A stretch of DNA of 44,716 bases from Saccoglossus kowalevskii (Eukaryota > Hemichordata > Enteropneusta > Harrimaniidae), in assembly GCF_000003605.2 (NCBI RefSeq), contig NW_003137821.1:1379549-1424264 (forward strand), read 5' to 3'. Under the pieces are notes generated by a model. That model saw only the letters and a program-made list of their open reading frames with translations. It was not told the DNA's origin and ran no database searches. This document shows, piece by piece, positions 33,801-44,716 of the stretch (position 1 is its first letter; the number at the start of each line of letters is the position of its first letter). Made by a program: the position numbers and the translations under genes.

Positions 33801-36800
33801 TGAGAGTCAAAAAACCTGGAACAAAAATAAATCATTTGGCAAGTGTTTCATGTCTCATGTCTAGTGAGAACACTGGATTTAATTTGATACTGACCACTAA
33901 GACTTTTTTATCTGGTATTTTATCAACTGCCGTGTTTTTATCAGGAAATAATGAAAAAAATAATGGCAGTGCGAGTCAGAATTGTTCCTCACTTTAAAAA
34001 AAAAAATATGAGAAAATTTCCCATCAATATTGGATTTGAGGCAGAGACATGGGACTGAAAACAAATCCCATTGGTCTGAACTGTGACCCTAAACCAAATG
34101 TCTGCTGGATATAATCTCTGAGAAATTCTCAGAATTGATATTTCCTTGAACACAAGGAAGGAAATAATACCCAACATGTGCATGCACACTATACCTATTA
34201 CTCAGAAATAAAAAATACCCAGAAATAATCCAAATATTTAAATATTTTGCTGGTTCACTTCTCACATTTTAGAAATGTTGACATACTATGTTATATTTCA
34301 ATGAATTTATCCCAAATACCTTCAAAACGAAACCTTAGTGATATAATGATGGAGCAAGAATAACATTTTTATTTCAAATAATATGATTTTATTTATCTTG
34401 CTAGGGACAGGTTCATCATCAATTACAACTTGGAATTTTATTCTCTAACCAGTCCGATAACCAGGCAACTTTAATTTTTATTTGCAACCTCCATACATCA
34501 TAGTTATTGTTAGTTTCTATGGTAACGATATTCCTATTACATGTATGTTTCCAAATAATGAATTATTTATTTTGAAAAACATGTTTTTTCATGCTGTCAG
34601 TATTCATTTTTGAAATCTGGGGTTTTGAAAATGTGCCTGGAAAATAAAATAATGAATGTTTTATATTGCTTTCCCAATGTCGTTTTGGGGAGTGGGAAGG
34701 TGTTTATTAAGTCAGCTTCCAATATAATAAGAAGTCGACTTTAGTCATTTTTGGTGTCTTTCTTGTAGTATGTCTTGATGTGGAAGATAAGTTCTAATTA
34801 GTATTCTGTGTACCATATTTAGTAGTACATGCACTTTTGTGGATGTTAGAGATATGTCTCTGGTCAAATCTTATCCAGTATAGAAATAAATGTTATTTTT
34901 GATTTGAGCTGCACTTTCAAAAATGTTTGCACTATTTTTTCCTTCAAAAGTTTCACCTAATTTTTCAGATTTTTTTTCCTAAGTCCTGAAAATTTGAGGT
35001 ACATGATGAGAAATTTGTTACAATGGTAAATGACTTAAAATTACAATTTTCATGGAATTTTGATCTGTGTTTTGTCATTTTGTATGAAAAGTAGTTTTGT
35101 GACCAATATATTTTGACTTGCACAACAGAATATAATAAACACCATAGTGTAAACTTCAAGAAAATCTGATTATCTTTTAATGGGAGCAAGCTACCTTAAT
35201 AATCTATCGTTATCACAAATAGGACGCCTGTTTGTCCCCCAAATAGATATATCAGAATATTCGGTTAATGCAGTCTCTGGCCGCATGATGATTTATTTGC
35301 ACAGTGATATAGACAGTGTGGTTTTATAGCTATACATATGTATGTGAAGTCAGATGAGTTATATCTGATTACTGTAGAATACTTTATTTTTGCTTTGAAT
35401 TAATTTTCGATATTTTCGCTTCTCAGGAATAAAATCCAGTCAATATACCTTTTTTCCGATAGTTTAAATTTAACTTGTCAAAAATCAGTGAAAATAAATT
35501 CCATACAAAACACCCAAAAAGTCTTTCCAGTGAAAATTAATTCTAGCTAAAATAAATTATTCTACAGTACTTTGGCTTCTGTACATACATGTATACCGCT
35601 GCTTTGCTTACATATAAATACACATATTGTGCTATTAGTATTACACTGACTGTGTACATATATGTTCATGTATTATGGTGTAATGCAGCCCTGCAGTTCA
35701 GGACTACATGTATGTTTGCAGGGAACATGATATCTCCCCCATGCAGGTCGATACGTACTTATAATGTATTCCAGCTTAGGGGGTCCATACTAACCTGCCA
35801 ACTGTAACACTTTATTCATTAGATTAAATTGTGTCTGAGAATCTAACTATACACATATAGTATGTGCACTGCTGTGTATAATATTGTAAGTGGTAGTCAC
35901 ACCTGTTGCTGTGTTAGTCGGTACTGTCACATGAAAATATCTGTCAATTTGACATTTGCCTTTACTGTCAAACAAAACAGGCTCATAATTCATAATTTTA
36001 AAATAAAAGTGATTCTCTTTAGTCCAATTATTTGATGTTTCTGTTGTTTATTTTGATATTTTAGTGTTTGATCAAATTATTTGTTTGTATCAGCTTGTTA
36101 CATTGTTTGTTGGTCACATGATCATCCCTGATGTCACATGATCATCCCTGATGTCACTCACATACATCCACTTTCATCATTTAAATACCAACGTCAACGT
36201 TTGGCACCTTTTCCCATTTTTTTTTGTTAAAGACATGTAGTGAATGTGAAATCATATCCATCTGTTCCAAAAATCACCCCAAAAATTCCGGAAAAATAAT
36301 CTATTGTAAAACATGTCTTTTTAGCTAGCATGTTATTTTAGATAATTTAGCTAATCTGTAATTTCACTAATTCAAGATTTCACTAATTTAAAATAAAGTA
36401 TATTCTCACAATGAGATTGTTGACACTTTAGCTAAATTAAGATTCAGTTAATTTATGCATTGAGTCAAATTCGCTAAAATGACATGTAGCTATTTAAGCA
36501 TGATTTACAGTAAATTGTGCTAATTCTGGAGGGAAAATTTTATCAAAAAGGCAAAAGTTTACCAGTAATTCGGTTTCACCAGAAGAGGGTAATGTTTTAC
36601 AGTGCCAGAAAATGTTTGAAAATTGTTTATTTAAGCCTTTGTTTCCATTTGCATAGGGGATGCATAATTGATCATAAATTTATAATCTAAAAAGTAGTGG
36701 ATGTCCTTATATTATTTGTTTATTCTAATATTGATAGCAACACATATGTATGTTGGTACATGGTTTATTTACACACACTGGACGCAGCCACAAAGGCGAC

Positions 36801-39800
36801 CACCACCAATTAATTATTTGTTTAGTCTCTGCCGTACGTCCGGAGCTATATCTCAGACACCCATTGACTGATTTCATTCAAACTTTACATGAAGACAATA
36901 CATAATGTCTTACATATGCGTGTCAAGTTACTTTATTATTAGAGCAAAAATGGCCGACTTGTGGCCATTTTGGATGTAAAATTTGCTATTTCTGATACCT
37001 AAACGTGTTCGCAGCAGTTTCTCAGATGACTGGGCCAATTTAGATCAAAGTTGATATGTTGATCATACATATTGGGTTATAGGTGCACATCATATTTTTT
37101 TCGTGATTCGAACAAATATGGCTGACTCGTGGCCATTTTGTTTTTCATAATGCCCATGCTACTTTCTCTTGAATGCAATGAACATTTCTGTTTAAATTTT
37201 GTACGAAGGTAGTATGCCAAGATATACATCTGCACCAACATTATTTTTGTGATTCAATTCAATATGGCTGGCTGACACCCAATTTTTATGTAAAAGCACT
37301 ATAAATCATCATTTTTACATGTCTGGAGCTGTTTCTCAGAGATGACTAATCCAATTTGGATCAAAGTTGGTATGATGATCATACATATTGGGTTATAGTT
37401 GCATGTCGTATTTTTTCTGTGATTCAAACTACATGTAATATGGCTGACTGGTGGCCATTTTGTTTTTCATGATACTCATGCCTACTTTCTCCTGAATTGC
37501 AATAAACATTTCTGTTTAAATTTTGTACAAAGACAGTATACCAATAGATACGTCAACATGAACATTATTTTTGCAATTTGATTCAATATGACTGCCCAAT
37601 GTCTAATTCTTGTGTAAAAGCACTAAATCATACTTTTTTACAAATCCAGATCTCCTATTAATGGTTTTAATCTAATCTCAATGGCTTCATCAGCATCAAA
37701 TTGATATGTCAGATCACAAAATTTTGGACAGGGACTGTGTCATTAACAATGACTCGTTTATTCTAATATTGATAGCAACACATGTATGTAGGTACATGGT
37801 ATATTTTCACACACTGGACGTAGCCACAAAGGCGACTACCACCAATTAATTATTTGCTTCATACATGTAACTTTCTGAAAGCTGATTCAAGACTGTTGCA
37901 GTGTTTTTAGTCTGAGAAGTATTGTTCTACACCATTATCGAATAACCGCCATAAACAGTGCAAATGTCAGTAAAAACTGGACATCTACGCTAAATTGAAT
38001 TTGTATGGCAGCTTCTGTGTATATGCTTTCAAAAAATTACCATAGTAATTTGTGATATCCTTCGTGTAGTCTTCTTATGTATTGTACTCCATATAGCGAC
38101 CGAATATTATGTTTTACATTAAATTTACAATGAAGTGGATGAATGTATTACTTCCCCCAATTGATGGCTTTTACAGCATTGCATAGTTTAATTCAAATTT
38201 ATTAAAAGGTATTTTTCTTATTTCAATGTTTACCTACATGTACTGTCTATTGTTGCCATGATTGTACCTGATCATAGATATTTACATGTATTGCTTGAAT
38301 ATCTAATTACTGCATTTACATAAATCTACATACAGTCATGTATTCTGTCAGTTGGAGGTAATATATGGTGATAAAGTATTCAACTTAATTTATTTTCTCC
38401 AAATGAGCCTAAAATTATGTATTTTTATGCAAATTAGCTATGGTCATTTCTCCAATGTTGTATATTTTGATATCATATTTTTTCTTTCCAGCATAAGTGT
38501 GCTGAATGTATTTAAAGGAAATCTGTTGCAAAAACATTTGTTCTCAGTTATCACATTTTCAGGCAAAAAAAACACGTTCTTGCATGTGGAAAAGTGAAAA
38601 CATTGTCTATCTACATGTACCAAGTACTTTTTTTTTTGTCTGTTTACCCTCAAACACCAAATTTGTTTGGTTTTACCACAATCCCTCTCGTAGGACTGTG
38701 GTTTTACTTTATTTATTTTACATATTTTTTCTTTCACTGATCTCTATCGTACTCAGTTTTCCTGACTATATTATATCACGGACAGGTACTAATTTGCCTC
38801 GTGTATCTCAATGCACGCATTTTATTGGAGGCCAACTGATTGAGCCAAAATGACCGTGTAAACGCATTCAACTTGTTCCGAGTTAGGCTCCAATAAACTC
38901 TTGGGTAGAACTCTAATTGGACTGAAGCAAATTTCACAAAGCATTTTGTTTTTGCAATTTTTGCTGCAAGGTTAAAATGTGTGAAATTCCAAATAAAAAA
39001 TGTTGATAAGATATTACTGGCTATGTTTACATGAAACTTGCATATATACATATATCAAAGCTGTCAGCATGACATGTAAATACACTCTGTAAACTTTACA
39101 ATTCATTATAAATTCATAAACAACGATTAAACTCAGCTAATTTCTACTTCAGGTTACTCATCCACCTACTATTAATAAACTTGAAGAAATCCTCATTAAC
39201 AATCACAGCACCAATATAACACAGCAACAACGTTCAGCCAGGTGGCTGTTTTTGTTTTTTTGGATTCCGTCTTAGTCTACATACATGTACATGTATTATA
39301 GGTATACCGTACATAGGTATTGTCAGTTATCCATAGGTCATCCCTCTGGCTATTGCAATTAACATCAGCACCCCCTGTTAAAGAGTAAATGTTCATATAC
39401 AAATGTACTTCAGTGTATATTGTTACTGCTTTAATTCTGAGAGAAACAAAAGTTAGTAAAATGACAATTTTGTAACAATGAACATTTTTCTGGGGTCCTA
39501 CACCACAGGCTTTCAGAAACAAATTAATCAGTTTACAGTATCTCCTGCTTGTTCAATGTTATAGTCTCATACATGTACTATGGTTAAAATTGAAGCTAAG
39601 ATCTCTCTATTCAATGTCTACTTTACCTACACATGTATACCAATGTGCTATTTGAAATTTAGATTTTCAGTTTTCATCTTGTGGTGTAACAAATACTCCA
39701 TACCACCATATGCTTTCCATAATGTATGGAGTTGAGTTCATGTGGGCAGCATTGCATTAAAACTAGATGTTGTAGATTAAGTGGTATAGCCTATTTTGCA

Positions 39801-41108
39801 GTCCATCTGTCATTGATTTTGTCAGGTCCAGCAGCACCTTAGCCCCTCAGATGCCAATAGTTTGTAGATACTGTGAGTACATGTAGGTATGGTCATTGTT
39901 GTGCTGTTGTATTAACACTGGTAGCGTTGCATTTCAGCTGGATTAAAAACATGCATGTACAGACATATGTGTAACTGTAGTAATTTATAGTTTAGTTTGC
40001 TGTTACAGATCAAACAATTAAACCTTGATTACGATGTATACTGTTACACATCGTGCCACCTTTTCACTTTATGCTTCCTACAGAAAAATATTTTTAATAA
40101 GAATTTAAATAATAATAAAAATTTATGAAGTATAGTTGTACTGTGGGTAAGATTTTGATTGTAACTCTTGACATGTCAAGTAATACATGTATGTGTCCTG
40201 TTATTAACTTTTTCGCCCAAATTTTTCTGCACTTTTTTGTTATATTCTGCAATATTTCTGGAAATGAACCCTAATTTTTTAGTCAACAGATAAATTTTGA
40301 TTCAATTTTCAGTTTTTACTCAACAAATTTGGCTAGTTTTGTCCCAATCTTCTGAAGGAAAGTGCAGAATATGAATGGGACTATTTTGTGAATTTGTTAT
40401 GAAAGGAGGGAACTGGTTGTGGCCGAGTTTTCAATATTTAGGGTGTCACTGAATAAAGTCTTTGTTTGATGATTGAAAAAGAAGTATTACAAAATCAATA
40501 CTGAAAAATAATCCATTTTCACTATTTTGATGTTTTGAGCAACTTCACTCATTTCAGCGAATTTCACTTATCAACGAAAACAGGGAATTTAAAAACTAGT
40601 GAATAATTAATGCCTTTACAGTAAGTGATGTGAGGCATTTTCCATTACATGTTGTTAGATTAGTCCGAGATGCAAACCAGACTCTTGAGTTGTATAATCA
40701 TGAGGTCCATCAATGATCTTTAGTAAATTTATAAGATACATGTAACTATTTTAATCATGTTACCACATGTTAATAGGTGGGAGGAGCAGTAGTTCAGCTT
40801 CGATAAAATGTAATCGTATAAACCTAATAAAAATAATGTTATGTTTATTTTATTTTTAGCTGAGCTTCAATATACCCCTGGTACAAATGTACTTAAAATA
40901 GTTTTTTTTTGTGTCTGGTGTATATTTTCTGATTAAAAACTAGGTCAGGGACCTGATTTGTTCAGTCTTGGACAGTGTGCTAAATTTGTGTGAAACATTT
41001 TCTTGGTCATGTCCTTCCTTTTCTGCAGCAATCTTGTCACTGTTTAATTTCTTTTTTTTTTTTTTTTTTTTTTGCAGATGAAATCAAGAAAGCAACCGAA
41101 ACACAACA
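30809..41108 (+). CDS. ARFGEF1/2: ARFGEF1/2 (BIG) guanine-nucleotide exchange factor, first two coding exons
   Basis: Exon 1 (30809-30932) encodes nine residues, then [18 protein letters not shown] and [11 protein letters not shown]. Human ARFGEF1 also has nine residues before its [15 protein letters not shown], which supports the upstream ATG over the internal one at 30836. Exon 2 (41078-41108, 31 nt) follows after a 10,145-bp intron and a 25-nt T-rich acceptor tract. The codon split across the junction gives [17 protein letters not shown] sequence, collinear with vertebrate ALEEIKAETEKQ. The remaining exons, including the DCB-HUS and Sec7 domains, must lie to the right. BIG proteins activate Arf1/Arf3 at the trans-Golgi and endosomes and are brefeldin A targets. 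Invertebrates commonly have one gene ancestral to ARFGEF1 and ARFGEF2, so I do not choose between them. Confidence 0.9.
35372..35567. mobile_element. CTGTAGAATAC MITE family, copy 3 (196 bp)
   Basis: TA-flanked, beginning CTGTAGAATACTTTATTTTT and ending AATAAATTATTCTACAG. Interior words such as CAGTGAAAATAAATTCCATA and ACACCCAAAAAGTCTTT match copies 1 and 2. Confidence 0.85.
36113..36152. repeat. 20-bp tandem duplication
   Basis: GTCACATGATCATCCCTGAT occurs twice in perfect tandem, with the start of a third unit (GTCACT). The CACATGA word recalls the repeat at 23718. Confidence 0.9.
36304..36510. mobile_element. TA-flanked MITE in ARFGEF intron 1 (207 bp)
   Basis: The left end (TTGTAAAACATGTC, then TTTTTAGCTAGCATGTTATT) and the reverse complement of the right end (CTGTAAATCATGCTTAAATA, then GCTACATGTCATTTTAGCGA) form an inverted repeat of about 45 bp. 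Decayed relatives lie at 15785-15960 and 42841-42962, sharing the ATTGAGTCAAAT-GCTAAAATG block. Confidence 0.72.
36718..36820. repeat. 103-bp direct repeat, left copy
   Basis: GTTTATTCTAATATTGATAG through CACTGGACG-AGCCACAAAGG to CACCAATTAATTATTTG recurs at 37756-37857 with only a few differences. The pair encloses the satellite array. Confidence 0.88.
36837..37640. repeat. Hairpin-bearing satellite array in ARFGEF intron 1
   Basis: The array starts with CGTCCGGAGCTATATCTCAG, like the head of the array in RMC1 intron 12, and repeats AAAATGGCCGACTTGTGGCC-type hairpins at about 36957, 37120 and 37440. A unit of about 317 bp is repeated once: TCATACATATTGGGTTAT at about 37063 and again at about 37380. 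Other unit words are CATTTCTGTTTAAATTTTGT and ATGTAAAAGCACTA. Confidence 0.82.
37756..37857. repeat. 103-bp direct repeat, right copy
   Basis: Same orientation as the copy at 36718-36820. The copies start 1,038 bp apart and enclose about 935 bp of satellite. No target duplication outside the pair was found. Confidence 0.88.
40501..40621. mobile_element. Short relative of the 24688 MITE (121 bp)
   Basis: Flanked by TA. It begins CTGAAAAATAATCC and ends AATTAATGCCTTTACAG. It shares CTATTTTGATGTTTT and TTTAAAA-ACTAGT-AATAATT with 24688-24873 but lacks part of the middle. Confidence 0.6.
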
Positions 41109-41471
41109 GTAAGTGATAATTTTTGGTTACTCTGGTGGGTTAATAAAGTATGTGTGAAATCATTATTTGCGTTCTCCCACAGCTCTTTAGCACAGGCTAA
41201 GAAGTCAAAAACGTTAACCTGTTTTAAAAAAATGTGTGTGAACGGCTAAGAAACGCTAAGCACAGGTTAAAGCGGATTCGTTTTTAAGACTTTGTGATAT
41301 GACTGTGTGGTACAGGCATACCCTGTTGCGCGACTCGTACGTTTCAAAAACGTCTTGAACATTGACACGCATACATTTCTTTTTATATTCACTACACGGA
41401 TATATTTCAGAGAACATTTTTTTGTGTGAAATTATAGCAATTCATTTATATCAAGACATATTTGTACTTCA

Positions 41472-41838
41472 ATAGACCATTTTTTGCTCACTGCGAGAAT
41501 CACGCGTTATGCGTGAAATCAAACGTAAAAACAGGACAAACAAAGGTCATAGCGTCGTAGTCGCGTCAAACATCGCGTGTGATTCGACAAACGCGAAAGT
41601 ATTTCGGGGACATTTTCATGCTTAATAATGTGCTGTCCACATTTGATGATAGGCAATTTCGATTAAGTAAGGGTATTCGGAAGCAATATTCCTCTGTTGA
41701 AGTTCGGCCGGCCAATGTAAGCTACGAAATAAAGAAATTCTAGTTCAAAATCAAATCGTTTGATTTTTGCGGCAGACGTTCGACGCGCGTCTTTCATGCA
41801 TCCCGCAAGATCTCGCAATTGTACGGAAAATCATCTAT
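41472..41838. mobile_element. 367-bp family MITE, copy 3
   Basis: Begins ATAGACCATTTTTTGCTCAC and ends TACGGAAAATCATCTAT. It is collinear with copy 2 over its full length. The ends read TA-GACCATTTT and AAAATCATC-TA, so a TA target duplication is likely. Confidence 0.88.
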
Positions 41839-42663
41839 TGTTGGGAACTTCATATATTAAATTCGAGAAGTATACTTGACTTACTCTCAGGGACATATTT
41901 TTTGTCAGACAACTGGTCCCTTGAACTAACCCCACTGTTACCATGTTATCATGACCACCCAATGTCAACCAGGCCCATCACATCTGCCAATAAACTAATC
42001 TAGGCCAGTACCCACAGCTTTGTTGTTTTTCAACAACAATATGGTGAAAACTATCTCATTTTCCCTTCTCGTAACTTAATTTACAGTCTGGCCTCTCAGA
42101 ACCTAGTTCACCTCTATAGTCTGGAAAAATAAGAATCGAGCAAGTTTATAAGCCTTGTATTAAACCGTGAATGTCTTTCTTTGGGTACATACTCTATGGA
42201 AGTTATTGGAATGTTTCCGTAATATAAGTATAGAGAGATAAAAGGCAGTCTTTCGTGTAGCATCAGCGCATATAACTTTTATAACTATTACTATTATTGT
42301 TCATTGAGACCAAGTTGTCTCTATTTCAACATTTCTCATTAATTGTCATTAATTGTCACTAAGTGCAGGGCCGGACTACTTTTTCAGCCAAACATTCCCC
42401 CTTAAGCAAACCCAGCTTGTGCCATTTGCACTCGCTCAGACCGGACCATAAACCCATGATTTTGGTGCAGTCAAAATGACTTTTTGAATCATACTTTCCT
42501 ATTACTTGTATTCAATAATCACATTAACATCACTCTGAACTTATAAATTAATGTTATATTCATGGTTGTGTGCAACATGAAAATAACGCACCACGGGCGT
42601 TAAGATTGTTTGAAAAAGTGATTTTGCAGAGCACCCCAAAGTGATATTTCATGCTCGAGTGCA

Positions 42664-42705
42664 TTTGCATACTGAAAACTGGCGGCTATCTTTCTTTTTA
42701 TACAC
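42664..42705. repeat. Short dispersed repeat (partner at 19828)
   Basis: TTTGCATACTGAAAACTGGC followed by GGCTATCTTTCTTTTTATA pairs with 19828-19867. It probably marks fragments of one larger repeat. Confidence 0.45.
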
Positions 42706-42840
42706 GATTTAAATCATAGCCTTGGTATAGTCTGAACACAACAATTATATACACCTATATTCCTAATGCATGGGCTAATCAAGTATCCATGCAATCTGGA
42801 GTGTGCATAAATCAACCATTGGTCATCGGGTGATATTTTA

Positions 42841-42962
42841 CAAAATGAGCTATCATCGTAATTTAATAATGAGTATATTTTCATGATTGGATTGTTAGCA
42901 CTTTAGTTAAATGCATTGAGCTAAATTTTGCTGAAAGGGGAATGTGCGTGCAGTTATATCAA
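42841..42962. repeat. Relic of the 36304-36510 MITE family
   Basis: AATAATGAGTATATTTTCA, GATTG-TTAGCACTTTAG and GCATTGAGCTAAATTTTGCT follow the order of the 36304 element. The left end is missing or eroded. Confidence 0.55.
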
Positions 42963-43580
42963 AGTGGTTGACAGTAAAAGCAATCTGAACACGTTCTGCA
43001 AATTACTATAACTTTACTAATGCATGTTACATGTATTATGTTTGTGACTTTTTTTTTGCAATTACTTGTAGGCAACAAATTATTGAAATGTATAAATGGC
43101 TAAAATTTCACGCAAGACAAACTTACACAAATTTCTCTGTTTAGGGAAAGTCATGTAATTTTTATAGTAGTGTAAATTGTTTTTTACTCATTTGGAGTTT
43201 TCATAACTTGCTTGAAATAAACTGAAATGATCAATACAGGAACATTCGTAGTGAACAGCAATATTGTTATGGTCAATTCACTACTTCCTGTATTGAGTGC
43301 CAATTTTTTCCCGCTCAAAATGAGGTAATTTTTTTCACATTTTTTGTAATTTTCACTGAATTCGATCTTAATTTTGGACCAGACAGTTAAAATTTGACGT
43401 TGTTTCCAGTTTTTCATCAAAAAATTTGAAATTGCTGAGAACATTTTCAACAGAAAAAAAGCAGACTACAAATGTGACTATTTTGTGGCTGGTGCCTGAA
43501 GTTGACGTTGGTGTTTAGAGGGTTAAGGGATACATGTGTTACCTATTGTAACACAATGCTGTCTACACACATGCACAATA

Positions 43581-43788
43581 CTGTAAAGGGGTGTAATTAT
43601 TTACTGGGTTTTAATTTTGCTTATTTCGCTGACTGGAAAATGCGCTAAATTAAAACCCAGTGAATATGTAAAATTTAGCTTAGAACACATTATCTAAATG
43701 ATAAAACCGTGAATTTAAAACCCACTGAATTTGCCTGAAATGGTAAATCAGGGAAATTTAAACCCAGCGAAAATTAGTCATTTTACAG
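43581..43788. mobile_element. TA-flanked MITE in ARFGEF intron 2 (208 bp)
   Basis: The left end is CTGTAAAGGGGTGTAATTAT then TTACTGGGTTTTAATTTTGC. The reverse complement of the right end is CTGTAAAATGACTAATTTTC then GCTGGGTTTAAATTTCC. Internal AAAACCCAGTGAAT and AAAACCCACTGAAT repeat the motif, so the element can fold back on itself. Confidence 0.78.
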
Positions 43789-44423
43789 TATTTAGGTGCA
43801 TTGTTGTCCATGTTAGCGTTTCATCATAACTCCTGTGCAATGTATTGAACAAAATGTTTCCTTATTGTTTTGTTTGAAGTGTACTTTTAATACAAAAATA
43901 CAAAAATAACAACATCTGGTCACAACAGATGCTTTAAAATGCTAACAATATGTTTAACAATTCAATGAAAAAATTTTGTGTCCATGCTTGAAAAATTTGT
44001 GATAAATCTTAATACAGTGTATACTAACATGTAGAATTGAAAAGATTAACTCAAAATTACCCATGTTGTCTGCTTAAGCATTCCGTTTCACTGTTCATAT
44101 ATCTTGAAAACTCGCGTAAAGTAAATTGCGTTGAATTTTTAATGGCTTTATTTGATATGCAATGTGCATCTGTTGCCTGTCGGTTGTGATTAGAAGATTT
44201 ATTTCCGTAAATTTTAAAAACATATAATTTTGGTGCATCATTTTGCGTGTTTTTAAGTGTTTTTTTATAATTTCTTCATTAATTTTCAATCTAATGATCA
44301 TAATTTCTCATCAGGTAAAATTCGTTATCAACATTTTTCAATTAATCTGGAATTTTCAATTCCAGTTTTGATTTGTGAAAAATGTTGTCTTTGGCGCTCA
44401 AAAGTGTACTGTGAAATGTAAAT

Positions 44424-44437
44424 GGGGGGGGGGGGGG
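44424..44437. repeat. Poly-G tract (14 G)
   Basis: Uninterrupted G run, the second in the window. Confidence 0.9.
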
Positions 44438-44716
44438 TGGTGTACTGTACCATTTGAAAGGAACTGTTTATAAATCACATGGACAGTTCTAAGAAAGTTG
44501 AAATTAAATAACGGCACAGATGGTGCCTTGTTTCATATGTACATGTAATAAATCTGTAAAACATACTTCGAATCGTTTTCACTTTTAGAAGACAAAATTT
44601 CGTGAAAGTCTGACTCAGAAAATTCATGAAAACTTGCGTAATTGAAGTGTCTTACATACAGTATTATTGTAAATTGCTTTCCCCGGATTATGTCGCTTCG
44701 CTCGTGAAAGTACGGT

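Larger units (their letters stand above)
30933..41077. other. ARFGEF intron 1
   Basis: About 10.1 kb without a supported internal gene. It holds copy 3 of the CTGTAGAATAC MITE, a 20-bp tandem duplication, the 36304 MITE, a satellite array bounded by 103-bp direct repeats, a short TA-flanked MITE at 40501 and unusually many TACATGTA palindromes. A 106-residue open frame at 33677-33997 has no recognisable domain and is not called. Confidence 0.7.
41109..44716. other. ARFGEF intron 2 (continues past the window)
   Basis: No third ARFGEF exon was recognised; the conserved KYFLPFELAC region expected next was not seen. The stretch carries MITEs at 41472 and 43581, a relic at 42841, a short dispersed repeat at 42664 and a poly-G tract at 44424-44437. 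Confidence 0.6.

Noticed and set aside
33677..33997. 106-residue frame in ARFGEF intron 1
   Set aside because: No domain, no splice signals that would make it an exon, and composition like the surrounding intron.

Overview
The window is nuclear DNA of an animal. It is AT-rich, has GT-AG introns and is crowded with short non-autonomous transposons. The protein-coding exons resemble deuterostome and vertebrate orthologues closely (the RMC1 model gives 658 residues, against about 657 in human), so a marine invertebrate such as a hemichordate, lancelet or spiralian is plausible. The sequence alone does not fix the phylum. No bacterial genes, rRNA, tRNA or CRISPR array was seen.

All four genes lie on the + strand. 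(1) 482-3118 holds the last seven visible exons of a receptor-tyrosine-kinase-like gene; its 5' part lies outside the window or was not found. Every catalytic residue I checked is replaced by a close chemical relative, so it encodes a pseudokinase. (2) 4628-7263 is a complete three-exon gene for an ankyrin-repeat protein ending in a SOCS box, an ASB-like Cullin-5 substrate receptor. (3) 9531-25038 is a complete 18-exon RMC1 gene (regulator of the MON1-CCZ1 Rab7 exchange factor). (4) 30809 to beyond the right edge is the start of an ARFGEF1/2 (BIG) gene. It has a first coding exon, a 10.1 kb intron, a 31-nt second exon, and then intron to the end of the window. RMC1 and BIG proteins both act on small GTPases of the endomembrane system, but nothing shows that the four genes act together.

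Introns and intergenic DNA are dominated by MITE-like elements, recognised by terminal inverted repeats, target duplications and second copies within the window. They fall into these groups: TTAA-flanked elements (1963-2118, 25450-25602, 26892-27313); many TA-flanked families with CTGTA or CCGTA ends; a family of about 367 bp with three copies, one split by a small hAT-like element; a long-TIR element with a perfect 8-bp duplication; and two hairpin-bearing satellite arrays (about 17.94-19.08 kb and 36.84-37.64 kb). A decayed non-LTR retrotransposon lies near 29.3 kb.

The observations most worth following up are the pseudokinase with its like-for-like catalytic substitutions, the many TA-flanked MITE families sharing one terminal signature, the conserved hairpin in the satellite arrays, and the nested transposon insertion filling an intron of the SOCS-box gene.
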